This document shows positions 35,382-43,048 of a stretch of DNA of 64,000 nt, one piece after another. Source of the stretch: DASZIT01 sp036268775 (lineage in GTDB: Bacteria > Actinomycetota > Acidimicrobiia > Acidimicrobiales > RAAP-2). Below the pieces are notes generated by a model. That model was not told the origin of the DNA. It was given only the letters and a program-made list of their open reading frames with translations, and did no database searches. A program made the position numbers and the translations under genes. Position 1 is the stretch's first letter. Each line of letters opens with the position of its first letter. The stretch spans positions 1 to 64,000 of the forward strand of contig DATATM010000017.1 of assembly GCA_036268775.1 (NCBI GenBank). The letters run 5' to 3'.

Positions 35382-37109
35382 ATGAAGAGTCTCCGTCTGG
35401 CGCGTCCAATTGTGGTCTTGGTGGCCACCGCCGCGATTGGCGCCAGCGCACTCCTCGGCTCCACCGGGACGGCGGCCGCCCGTCCGGCGGCTTCTCCGGG
35501 CCCGGCCACGCTCCCGAGCAAGACCCTGGTGCCGGCGCCGCCCGCCGGGGCCTCGGGACCGGACGACATCACCAGCTTCGCCACTCCCGGCGTCGACGGA
35601 GGGTTGCCGGTGATCTGGACGGAATACCAGAACGGCGTCAACCCTGATGGGACGCCCGGTCCGGGTGGGGCCACCAACAGCACCGTGGCGGGCTACGAAG
35701 CCACCACCGGGGCACTGGTCAAGACCTTCTCGCTGGCTGGACATGTCGACGGCCTGACCGGTGACCCGTTGCTCCACGTCCTCATCGCCACCACCAACGA
35801 GGACGCCAACTCTTCGCTGTTCGTGATCGATCCGTCGGCGGGCACGGTCGTCAACTATGCCTACAGTCCCGATCCGGCCACCGCTGGGGTCGGGGGGACC
35901 GACAGCATCGCAGTGATCGGCAGCCAGATCTACGTCACCCACTCCAACCCCAAGGACACCACCCAGGCCGCCGATTACTCGGTGACCCTCGACAGCACCA
36001 CCCACACCGCTCGTCTCACCCCCAGCTACTTCGACAACAGCATCGCCACCGACGCGGTGACCGGCAGTCCGACCACGCTGGCATTGACCGACCCCGACAG
36101 CAATCTGCCGATGCCGGCCACCACGCCGCGATTCGGCGGCCAGTTGGCCACCGTCAGCCAAGCCGACGGCCAAATCATTTTCTCGGCCAACAACACCGGC
36201 GTTCCCCGACTGACCGTGCTCAACCTCGCCGACAACAAGTCGGGGAACACCCCGCCGATCGACGGCCTGGCAGTGGCGACGACCAGCCAGGGAACCCTCT
36301 ACGTGATCGATGCGGCGGGAAACAAGATCCAGGCTCTCGACACCACCGGCTGGCCCGCCGGGACGGTGTTCGTCGGCGAGCCCAGCGACAACAGCAACCC
36401 GCTGGTCGGCACCCTCGACCTGAATACCGGGAAGATCACCCCGTTTGCCAACACCTTCGCCAGCCCGAAAGGCATCCTCTTCGTCCCGGCCAACGGCTAC
36501 GAGTTGACGGCGGCTGACGGCGGAGTCTTCAACTTCGGGGCTACCCCCTTCCTCGGCTCGACCGGAGGCAAGCCCCTCAACAAGCCGATCGTCGGCACCG
36601 CCGGCACCCCGGATGGGGGCGGCTACTGGCAAGTGGCCTCCGATGGGGGGATCTTCTCGTTCGGCGATGCCTCGTTCCTGGGGTCGATGGGGGGAACGTC
36701 ACTCAACCAGCCGATCGTGGGGATGACCGCCACCCCTGACGGTCATGGCTATTGGTTGGTGGCCGCTGACGGTGGGATCTTCTCGTTCGGCACCGCCAAG
36801 TTCTACGGCTCGATGGGCGGCAACCGCTTGAACCGGCCGATCGTCGGCATCGCCGCCACGCCGGACGGTGGCGGCTACTGGATGGTGGCGTCCGATGGGG
36901 GCATCTTCTCCTTCGGCGCTCCCTTCCTCGGCTCGATGGGTGGCACCCACCTCAACCGGCCGATCGTCGGGATGGCCTCCACCCCGGACGGGGGCGGCTA
37001 CTGGATGGTGGCTTCCGACGGGGGGATCTTTTCGTTCGGCGCTCCGTTCCTCGGCTCGATGGGTGGCTCCCCACTGAATCGGCCGATCGTCGGCATGGCC
37101 GCGATCTGA
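35382..37109 (+). CDS. Secreted protein with C-terminal 42-residue GGYW/DGGIFSFG repeats
   Basis: 575 residues. ATG 35382 follows GAGGAAAGG. A signal peptide covers about residues 1-36 (basic MKSLRLARP, hydrophobic core, TAAARPAA). The middle (about 60-380) has repeated strand-turn units, such as SSLFVIDPSAGTVVNY and GTLYVIDAAGNKI, suggesting a beta-propeller. From residue 383 there are four full units and one partial unit of about 42 residues with LN(R/K/Q)PIVG, TPDGGGYW and VASDGGIFSFG. Such repeats are widespread in Acidimicrobiia surface proteins. No anchor is seen at the end. Role unknown; adhesion or wall binding is a guess. Confidence 0.8.
   Translation: MKSLRLARPIVVLVATAAIGASALLGSTGTAAARPAASPGPATLPSKTLVPAPPAGASGPDDITSFATPGVDGGLPVIWTEYQNGVNPDGTPGPGGATNSTVAGYEATTGALVKTFSLAGHVDGLTGDPLLHVLIATTNEDANSSLFVIDPSAGTVVNYAYSPDPATAGVGGTDSIAVIGSQIYVTHSNPKDTTQAADYSVTLDSTTHTARLTPSYFDNSIATDAVTGSPTTLALTDPDSNLPMPATTPRFGGQLATVSQADGQIIFSANNTGVPRLTVLNLADNKSGNTPPIDGLAVATTSQGTLYVIDAAGNKIQALDTTGWPAGTVFVGEPSDNSNPLVGTLDLNTGKITPFANTFASPKGILFVPANGYELTAADGGVFNFGATPFLGSTGGKPLNKPIVGTAGTPDGGGYWQVASDGGIFSFGDASFLGSMGGTSLNQPIVGMTATPDGHGYWLVAADGGIFSFGTAKFYGSMGGNRLNRPIVGIAATPDGGGYWMVASDGGIFSFGAPFLGSMGGTHLNRPIVGMASTPDGGGYWMVASDGGIFSFGAPFLGSMGGSPLNRPIVGMAAI
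36528..37106 (+). repeat. Tandem coding repeats (about 126 bases each)
   Basis: Four full units and one partial unit encode FxFG...F(L/Y)GS(M/T)GG...LN.PIVG...TPDG.GYW.VA.DGGI. The last two copies are the most alike, one codon shorter than the others, and nearly identical at the base level, pointing to recent duplication or homogenisation. Confidence 0.9.
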
Positions 37110-37294
37110 TCCACACCAGCCCCGGGAGTTGACGCCCGGGCCCACCACCGGGTCGGGGTCCGGGCGGTGAGGGGGCCGACGCCCGGGCCAGGGGGTGGTA
37201 ATCCTCCAAAGGAATAGGTCAAATGGGTCTCAAGCGCCGAATTTTGTGTTATTCCGGTAGGCGCCTGAAGTTCGGTTGGAGGAGGGATCCGGCG

Positions 37295-37984
37295 ATGGAT
37301 GACGAGGTGCAGCGCGAGGCCCGTGCCCTCGGTGATCCGACCCGTCACCGGCTGTTCCGCTTCATCCTCACCGCACCGGAACCGGTCGGGGTGGCGGACC
37401 TCACCGAGCATGTCCACCTCAACCACAACGCGGTTCGCCAGCACCTGGCGGTGCTGAAGGAGGCGCGGTTGGTAGTCGAGGACGTCGAGGTCCGCCGCCG
37501 CCCTGGTCGACCCCGGTTGCTGTATCGGCTACACCCCGAAGCCGCCGGCCGGTGGGGCACTCCGGGCCCCTATGCCTGGCTGGCCCGGCTCCTGAGCGAC
37601 GCCGTCCGCCACCGGGTCGATCCCCGCCAGGTCGGCCGAGAGGACGGGTGTCGTCGGGCCGGAGAACTGGACGGCGCCGGGGATCGACTCGAACTGATGG
37701 AAGAGGAGTGGACCCGGCGCGGCTTTCGCCCCGTCCGGACCCAGCGCCCCCGACAGGTCCACTTCGTCTTCCAGCGGTGCCCGTTCGAGGATGTCGCCCT
37801 CGCCGACCCCGACACCGTCTGTCAGCTCCACCTCGGCCAGGCCGAGGGCCTGGCTGACGGCCTCGGCGGGTTGGTCGTCGAGCGCCTGGAAGCCAAGGAC
37901 GCCCGCCGGGCAGGTTGTCGCCTGGTCCTCCGGACGGACGCCGAGGATACCGACGCCTCGTCCGATCGCCTCGAGACCGGCTGA
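37295..37984 (+). CDS. ArsR-like helix-turn-helix regulator with C-terminal cysteines
   Basis: 229 residues from ATG 37295 with GGAGGAGGG upstream. Winged helix at about 10-75 (LGDPTRHRLFRFILTAPEPVGVADL ... LNHNAVRQHLAVLKEARLVVEDVEVRRRPGRP). The C-terminal domain has RCPFEDVALADPDTVCQLHLGQAEGLADGL and further Cys residues, a layout like SufR/COG2345 regulators, where cysteines hold an iron-sulfur cluster. Whether a cluster binds here is inference. No target gene is evident next to it. Confidence 0.72.
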   Translation: MDDEVQREARALGDPTRHRLFRFILTAPEPVGVADLTEHVHLNHNAVRQHLAVLKEARLVVEDVEVRRRPGRPRLLYRLHPEAAGRWGTPGPYAWLARLLSDAVRHRVDPRQVGREDGCRRAGELDGAGDRLELMEEEWTRRGFRPVRTQRPRQVHFVFQRCPFEDVALADPDTVCQLHLGQAEGLADGLGGLVVERLEAKDARRAGCRLVLRTDAEDTDASSDRLETG

Positions 37985-37995
37985 CCGCCCGGGCG

Positions 37996-38661
37996 TCAGC
38001 CAGACGCCGGCAATCCGGTCTCCCGGATCGTGAGGTTGTAGCGGCCCCCGGAGAATCCGACCGCGGGGTCGCCGGTGCCGGGGAGCAGTTTCGGTACCCC
38101 GTGATAGGCGAGCCGAGATTCGCCACCGAAGACGAACAGATCCCCGGACTCGAGCTCGACGTCGGTCCAAGGCCGGTTTCGGGTGGAGGTGTTGCCGAAC
38201 CGGAAGACGCAGGTGTCCCCCAGGCTCAACGACACCACCGGTGCTCGGCTCTTCTCATCGCGGTCGGCGTGCATCCCCATCCGGGCGGCGGCGTCGTACC
38301 AATTGATGAGGGCGACATCCGGCCGGTAGGCGCTCCCCGCCTCTATGTCCCGGTAGGCGTCGGCCACCGCCCGTCGCCCCAGCTCGGCCAGCTCTTCGGG
38401 GAAGGCGGCCACCTCCCGACCGTCGCCGTCATCCACCGTGCGGCTGTAGCCGTAGGGAAACCAGTGCCAACCGAGGCAGGCCATCTCCACGGACATCACC
38501 CCGCCGGTCGGAAGTCGGGGGGCATGGGCACCGCCGGCGTGGGCGATCCATATCCGGCACGAAGTAGCCAGCTGGTGCTGGGCGTCGAGGTCGAGCCATC
38601 CCGGGAGGTGGACGGCGCCGGGCGCCACTTCGACCCGTTCCCGGGGAATCAGCCGCGACAT
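37996..38661 (-). CDS. alkB: AlkB-like 2-oxoglutarate/Fe(II) dioxygenase
   Basis: 221 residues from ATG 38661. Oxidative demethylation of alkylated nucleic acid bases is the family role. Iron ligands His131 and Asp133 (GMHADRDE) and His187 (LAYHGVP); 2-oxoglutarate contacts in RYNLTIRETG (Arg207, Arg213). NWYDAAARMGMH is a typical AlkB segment. It is convergent with the ArsR-like gene and divergent from the Smr-like gene. Confidence 0.9.
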   Translation of the reverse strand: MSRLIPRERVEVAPGAVHLPGWLDLDAQHQLATSCRIWIAHAGGAHAPRLPTGGVMSVEMACLGWHWFPYGYSRTVDDGDGREVAAFPEELAELGRRAVADAYRDIEAGSAYRPDVALINWYDAAARMGMHADRDEKSRAPVVSLSLGDTCVFRFGNTSTRNRPWTDVELESGDLFVFGGESRLAYHGVPKLLPGTGDPAVGFSGGRYNLTIRETGLPASG

Positions 38662-38742
38662 AGCCCGTCCACCCTGCCACACGTCCTCATCAACCCGGCA
38701 AGCCTGCCGCTTCGACCGGCAAGGCGGTGTAGACCGGAAGCG

Positions 38743-38997
38743 GTGAAGCTGAAGTTGGACTTGCACGACATCTACAACCGGGGCGGTGATATCGACCGGG
38801 CCCTCCGGGCCATCATCGACGAGGCAGTGGAGAAGAAGGCGCCACTGGTGGAGATCATCCCCGGCAAGGGGAGCGGCCAGCTGAAGAAGCGGGTGCTGCG
38901 GTTCCTCGACCAAAAAGAGATCAAGGCGCTCTACCACCGGGTCGAAAAGGACTCCAATAACTTCGGAAGGGTGTTCGTCCATTTCCGCTGGAAGTGA
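38743..38997 (+). CDS. Small Smr-domain protein
   Basis: 84 residues from a GTG with GGAAG upstream. A stand-alone Smr domain: LDLHDIY at 5-11 and the GKGSG loop at 41-45, ending in a beta strand (GRVFVHFRWK). Smr domains act as nucleases or nucleic-acid binders in MutS2 and other proteins. This minimal version could act in RNA or DNA repair. Smr is a good match; the activity is not proven. Confidence 0.85.
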   Translation: MKLKLDLHDIYNRGGDIDRALRAIIDEAVEKKAPLVEIIPGKGSGQLKKRVLRFLDQKEIKALYHRVEKDSNNFGRVFVHFRWK

Positions 38998-39030
38998 CAA
39001 CGGCGTTCGGGTCCGAGGCGCCCGGCCAAA

Positions 39031-39597
39031 TCACCGGCTGGCGGTCACCGTTTTCAGCACTTCCAGCGAATCTCGGATGAGCTCCGGCAAGGATCGCCGG
39101 TTGCTCTTGTCGACCCAGCGTTCGAACCCGACTTTGAAGACCGCGATGCCCGCCTCCGCGGTCAACGCCGCCTCCAGGGGCGGCACCCCGCGCCGGCCCA
39201 ACGCATCGGCAAGCGCAGCGGCGAGGGTGGCCAGCTTGATCAGCTCGCGCTCCTGCAGCTCGGTGTTGGCGGCGATGATGCTCTGGCGTACCCGGGCGAT
39301 GTCGCGGCGCTCTTCGAGCAGGGCGCCGGCGGCTTCGAGGGCGACGATCACCGCGTCGATCGGCGAGGCTGTCTCGGGCGCTGTCGCGATGGTGGTGACG
39401 AGGACCTCCTGGAGCAAGCCGCCGCCCGAGAACAAAACTTCACGCTTGTCGGTGAAATACCGGTAAAAGGTTCGCTCGGTCAGCCCGGCCCGGGCGGCGA
39501 TCTCCGCGACGGTGGTGTTCTCGAACCCGCGCTCACCGTAAAGGGCCAGGGCTGCCTGCTCGAGCCTGCCCCGGCTGTCCGGTTCCCAACGCACCAT
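39031..39597 (-). CDS. TetR-family transcriptional regulator
   Basis: 188 residues from ATG 39597. N-terminal HTH RLEQAALALYGERGFENTTV then AEIAARAGLTERTFYRYFTDKREVLF. The C-terminal ligand domain is helical. An in-frame ATG farther upstream would place an operator inside the gene, so the shorter start is preferred. It is divergent from an NAD-dependent epimerase gene; two near-identical 22-base operators lie between them, so it probably represses itself and the epimerase. Confidence 0.9.
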   Translation of the reverse strand: MVRWEPDSRGRLEQAALALYGERGFENTTVAEIAARAGLTERTFYRYFTDKREVLFSGGGLLQEVLVTTIATAPETASPIDAVIVALEAAGALLEERRDIARVRQSIIAANTELQERELIKLATLAAALADALGRRGVPPLEAALTAEAGIAVFKVGFERWVDKSNRRSLPELIRDSLEVLKTVTASR

Positions 39598-39616
39598 CCC
39601 GCCATCGTACTCATGG

Positions 39617-39638
39617 GTGATGACAGTCCCTGACATAG
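39617..39638. promoter_or_regulatory. TetR operator, copy 1
   Basis: gtgatgacagtccctgacatag (22 bases split as gtgatgacagt and ccctgacatag). Same sequence as copy 2 except at two positions. It holds an imperfect TGACAG/CTGACA dyad. It starts 19 bases upstream of the TetR start. Confidence 0.7.
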
Positions 39639-39646
39639 CTGGTACA

Positions 39647-39668
39647 GTGATGGCAGTCACTGACATAG
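39647..39668. promoter_or_regulatory. TetR operator, copy 2
   Basis: gtgatggcagt then cactgacatag; its centre CAGTCACTG is a perfect palindrome. Its spacing of 30 bases from copy 1 is about three helical turns, so two repressor dimers could bind one DNA face. It ends 49 bases before the epimerase start. Confidence 0.7.
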
Positions 39669-39717
39669 GCCCACTCGTCTCATCCCGAGGACGGTCACTG
39701 AACTGGAGGTATCCCTC

Positions 39718-40641
39718 ATGCGTGTATTCGTCACCGGCGCGTCCGGCTGGATCGGTTCTGCCGTGGTTCCCGGGCTGGTTGGAGCCGGCCATGAGGTCGT
39801 CGGGTTGGCAAGGTCGGATGCCTCGGCCACCGCCCTCACCGCCGTCGGGGCCGAGGTGCATCGCGGCACCCTCGACGATCTCGACGGCCTGCGGGATGCC
39901 GCCGCCGCGTCGGACGGTGTGATCCACCTCGCCTTCAAGCACGACCTCGCCTTCTCCGGCGACTTCCTTGGCGCGGCCACCGCGGACCGCCGCGCCGTCG
40001 AGACCTTCGGCGACGCCCTCGCCGGATCTGATCGACCGTTCGTCATCGCCTCCGGCACCCTCGGGCTGGCGCCCGGGCGGGTGGCCACCGAGCTAGACGG
40101 GCATGGCTCCGACCCGGCGCTGGCCGAGGTGGGAGAGGGTCCGAGCGCTCGGCACGCCACCGCCGAGTTGGTCCTATCCATGGCTTCGCGGGGAGTCCGC
40201 TCCTCCGTTGTGCGCCTGGCCCCGACCAATCACGGCAACGGCGACAACGGCTTCGTCGCCACGCTGGTCAGCATCGCTCGCGACAAGGGCGTCTCCGGCT
40301 ACATCGGAGACGGGGCCAACCGCTGGAATGCGGTGCACCGCCTCGATTCCGCCCGGCTCTTCTGCCTGGCGTTGGAGGCACCGGCGGGTTCGACCCTCCA
40401 CGGGGTGGCGGAAGAAGGCGTGCCGATCCACGACATCGCCGAAGCGATCGGGCGCCAACTCGAGGTTCCGGTGGTTTCCATCCCATCCGACCAGGCGGGC
40501 GGGCATTTCACCTGGATGGCGGACCTCCTGGCCCTCGACGCCCCCGCCTCCAGCGCGCTGACCCGAGAGCTCCTCGGATGGCAACCCACCGAAGTCGGGC
40601 TCATCGAGGATCTCGACCAAGGCCACTACTTCCACCCCTGA
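39718..40641 (+). CDS. NAD-dependent epimerase/dehydratase family protein
   Basis: 307 residues. Extended-SDR fold with VFVTGASGWIG at 4-13. In place of the usual Tyr-x-x-x-Lys the region reads PSARHATAEL, so the classical catalytic pair is missing; some atypical SDRs of this regulator-linked type share this. Later motifs VVRLAPTNHGNGDNGF and GDGANRWNAVHRLDSARLF are typical of the group. Probably an oxidoreductase for a small lipophilic or reactive compound sensed by the TetR neighbour. Confidence 0.82.
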   Translation: MRVFVTGASGWIGSAVVPGLVGAGHEVVGLARSDASATALTAVGAEVHRGTLDDLDGLRDAAAASDGVIHLAFKHDLAFSGDFLGAATADRRAVETFGDALAGSDRPFVIASGTLGLAPGRVATELDGHGSDPALAEVGEGPSARHATAELVLSMASRGVRSSVVRLAPTNHGNGDNGFVATLVSIARDKGVSGYIGDGANRWNAVHRLDSARLFCLALEAPAGSTLHGVAEEGVPIHDIAEAIGRQLEVPVVSIPSDQAGGHFTWMADLLALDAPASSALTRELLGWQPTEVGLIEDLDQGHYFHP

Positions 40642-40676
40642 GGGGGAGGTCCCATCGCCGCACCGGCGGCAGGCAG

Positions 40677-41201
40677 TCAGCCGCCGGTGGCCTCCGGGGC
40701 CTGGCGAGCCAGCCAGCGGAGGCGGGCGGCACGGGCATCCCACGAGTACACGACGGCGGTGCCCGCCACCAGATCGTGGAGGGCTCGGCGCTCCCGCTGC
40801 ACCAGGATGCCGAGGAACCCCAAACCGATGATCGCCACGCTCAACGGCAACGCCAGGGTGCGCAAGACAGCTTGGCGGGGCGTCATCGGCCTTCCGTCGG
40901 CGTTCACCACCTGGATCCCCAGCAGCGCCATGCCGATTGTCTTCCCGCTCAGCGCCCACTGGTAGGCGAAGTAGAGGAACTCCCAGACCACCAGCACGAT
41001 CAAGGTTGGCACCTGGTTCCGGCCCACCGAGAATGCCCGACCGGTGGCCAACGCCACGGTGAGGGAGACCGCCCCCAACCCGAGCGTGTAGAGGCCCCAC
41101 GACGCGCCGACGTCGGCGCCGAAGGCAACCAGGCGGGTGACCGCCCCGGCATAGTGACCTTGCCTCCCCTCGTAGAGGGCCGGGGCCGGAGGGGTGATCA
41201 C
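40677..41201 (-). CDS. RDD-family membrane protein
   Basis: 174 residues from GTG 41201. Begins with YEGRQGHYAGAVTRLVAFGADVGAS, the RDD signature region (Arg and Asp in helix 1). It has about four hydrophobic helices, SGKTIGMALLGIQVVNADGRP between helices, and RRALHDLVAGTAVVYSWD near the end. The start overlaps the stop of the nonapeptide-repeat gene by four bases (GTGA). RDD proteins are thought to transport ions or solutes; the function here is unknown. Confidence 0.85.
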   Translation of the reverse strand: MITPPAPALYEGRQGHYAGAVTRLVAFGADVGASWGLYTLGLGAVSLTVALATGRAFSVGRNQVPTLIVLVVWEFLYFAYQWALSGKTIGMALLGIQVVNADGRPMTPRQAVLRTLALPLSVAIIGLGFLGILVQRERRALHDLVAGTAVVYSWDARAARLRWLARQAPEATGG

Positions 41202-41755
41202 TGACCGTCGACCCGCGCCGGGGCCGCCGACAGCGCCGGGACTTCCGCCGGGCCGACGGAGACCAGGGCGGGGGGTCCGAGCGGCAGCGACGCCGGGGCG
41301 CGTCGCAGGATCCGGTTGGTCCACCGGGCGAAGAAGTCATCCAGGCCCACGCCCTGCGCCCGGATCACGTCCAGGACCTCGGCGGCCACGCTGGACGTCG
41401 ACTTGAAGATGATCGACCCCAATTCGGTTTGTGCCACCAGCGACTCGATGTCCAGCTGGTCGACGATCCGCCGGACGTCGACCCGTTCGACCAGCGCGTT
41501 GACGTCGACCCGCTCGAGGAGCTTGTCCACGTCTACCCGTTCGACGATCTTCTCGACATCGACCCGATCGATGATCTTTTCGACGTCCACCCGGTCCACG
41601 ATGGCGTCGGCGTTGACCCGGGACACCACCCGATCGACATCGATCCGCTCCATGATCTCGTTGAGGTCGATCGAGTCGATGACCAAGCGGGTCACCCGTT
41701 CGGCGATGGCCTGGGCCATGCGCTCGACGCGATCGTTGATCGGGTTCGGGCTCAC
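41198..41755 (-). CDS. Nonapeptide-repeat protein coupled to the RDD protein
   Basis: 185 residues from a GTG. Residues 29-118 are ten consecutive nine-residue units of the type (V/I)D(V)xx(I/L)(V/I/L)(E/D)R, for example VDVEKIIDR, VDVEKIVER, VDVDKLLER. The acidic, basic and hydrophobic positions recur regularly, so a solenoid or helical rod is likely. The C-terminal part (SVAAEVLDVIRAQGVGLDDFFARWTNRILRR) is basic and may contact the membrane or the RDD partner. There is no signal peptide. Similar repeats appear, from memory, joined to RDD domains in other actinobacteria; their role is not known to me. Confidence 0.78.
   Translation of the reverse strand: MSPNPINDRVERMAQAIAERVTRLVIDSIDLNEIMERIDVDRVVSRVNADAIVDRVDVEKIIDRVDVEKIVERVDVDKLLERVDVNALVERVDVRRIVDQLDIESLVAQTELGSIIFKSTSSVAAEVLDVIRAQGVGLDDFFARWTNRILRRAPASLPLGPPALVSVGPAEVPALSAAPARVDGQ
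41402..41671. repeat. Ten tandem 27-base coding units
   Basis: On the plus strand the unit reads roughly gacgtcgacccgntcgangatctt and repeats every 27 bases, encoding the nonapeptides of the protein at 41198-41755. The inner copies are the most alike. Confidence 0.88.
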
Positions 41756-41913
41756 CCCGGCGTTCTCCGATAGTCAGACCCCAGCGGCATGGCGACAGTG
41801 TCCCATCGGAGACGGACAGTGCCGGGGACCGTCGCTCGATCGCCGAGGGTCAAGCCACCGCCGGGAGGGACACGAAACCGGGTTAGCGGACGGCGGATCC
41901 CGCCGGCGTCGCC

Positions 41914-42375
41914 TCAGGCGGCAGAGAGCTTCGACACCGCTTCGAGCGCCCGGTCGGCATGCACGTTCATCCGCACTTCGCTCTGGATGATGGCGGCGAT
42001 CTTCCGGTCGCGCCCGATCACGAACGTCGCCCGTTTGGTGGGCGACAGGACGGTGATGCGGCGCCGGACCCCGAACTGGGTGGCCACCGCGCCGTCGGGG
42101 TCGGAGAGGAGAGGGAAGTCGAACGAGTGCTTGTCGGAAAAGCGCTTCTGCTTCTCCACCTGGTCAGCGCTGATGCCGATCCGTTGAGCACCTACCGCTT
42201 CGAATTCCGCTTTCATGTCCCGGAAATGGCAGCTCTCCGCGGTGCACCCGGGGGTCATGGCCGCCGGGTAGAAGTACAGGACCACCGGGCCGTTAACCAG
42301 CAGGTCGCTGAGTCGGCGGGGAGTCCCGTTCTCGTCGGGAAGCTCGAAGTCGGGTGCGAGGTCGCCTTCTAACAT
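41914..42375 (-). CDS. bcp: Thioredoxin-dependent peroxiredoxin, Bcp/PrxQ type
   Basis: 153 residues. Reduces peroxides through a peroxidatic cysteine. TPGCTAESC gives Cys44 (peroxidatic) and Cys49 (resolving, as in PrxQ). APDFELPDENG at the N-terminus and FPLLSDPDGAVATQFGV are family-typical. A second Bcp is encoded at 56084-56548, with the same CxxxxC spacing. Confidence 0.93.
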   Translation of the reverse strand: MLEGDLAPDFELPDENGTPRRLSDLLVNGPVVLYFYPAAMTPGCTAESCHFRDMKAEFEAVGAQRIGISADQVEKQKRFSDKHSFDFPLLSDPDGAVATQFGVRRRITVLSPTKRATFVIGRDRKIAAIIQSEVRMNVHADRALEAVSKLSAA

Positions 42376-42440
42376 GGGCTGAGGCTAACGGCTCGTCGGA
42401 GGTCGTGCTCCGCGAGGTCACCTTAGGCACAGTGGTGGCC

Positions 42441-42965
42441 TCAGGCGGGAATGTTCCTCCGGAACACCGCCGCGCTGATGGTGAGGAATTTGCAGACCAC
42501 GGCGATCTCGTCGGCGGTCAACTCGGCCAACGCCGCCCGGGCATCCTGGATCATCGGGAGGTGGTACGCCATCACCCTCCGATGGGCCGCCGGGACGATC
42601 TCCACCAACACCCGGCGCCGGTCGTCACCGTCCCGGCGCCGCCGCACGAACCCAGCCGCCTCCAATCGGTCGATGACGAAGGTCATGGTGCCCGTCGAGA
42701 TGCGGGCGGCCTGGGCCAGGGCCCCGGCGGTCATCGGCTGGTGCTGGTCGAGGATGTCGATGCAGCGGAAGTCGGTGCGGTTGAGCCCGAGTTTGCCGGC
42801 CACCGCTTCGTCGAAGATGTCGACGGACATCTGGTACGCCCGCATCGCCTCGCCGAGTTCGAAGTGTCTCGAGCCTTCCCGCGGCTCCGGTGGTTTCCGC
42901 CCGTCGGCGACTGGTCTCCGCGCCCTTCCGGGTTTGACTCTGGGCTCTCCCAACTCGGTTGACAC
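42441..42965 (-). CDS. MarR-family transcriptional regulator
   Basis: 174 residues from a GTG. The winged helix lies in the middle (FRCIDILDQHQPMTAGALAQAARISTGTMTFVIDRLEAAGFVRRRRDGDDRRRVLVEIV). The N-terminal 35 residues are Pro/Arg-rich and disordered. It is divergent from an ABC exporter operon across 83 bases that include an AT-rich patch (42967-43008, tactctaatagttaagatg), the probable operator/promoter. Likely represses the exporter until a drug or toxin binds. Confidence 0.88.
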   Translation of the reverse strand: MSTELGEPRVKPGRARRPVADGRKPPEPREGSRHFELGEAMRAYQMSVDIFDEAVAGKLGLNRTDFRCIDILDQHQPMTAGALAQAARISTGTMTFVIDRLEAAGFVRRRRDGDDRRRVLVEIVPAAHRRVMAYHLPMIQDARAALAELTADEIAVVCKFLTISAAVFRRNIPA

Positions 42966-43048
42966 CCAAATACTCTAATAGTTAAGATGTCCAAAAGTAA
43001 AGGGAATGTGCTGCGCCGTTGGTGCAATCGAAGACGGGGACGCTGCCG

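Noticed and set aside
41402..41671. Regular 27-base repeats considered as a CRISPR array
   Set aside because: There are no unique spacers; the units are contiguous, in frame, and encode a nonapeptide repeat.
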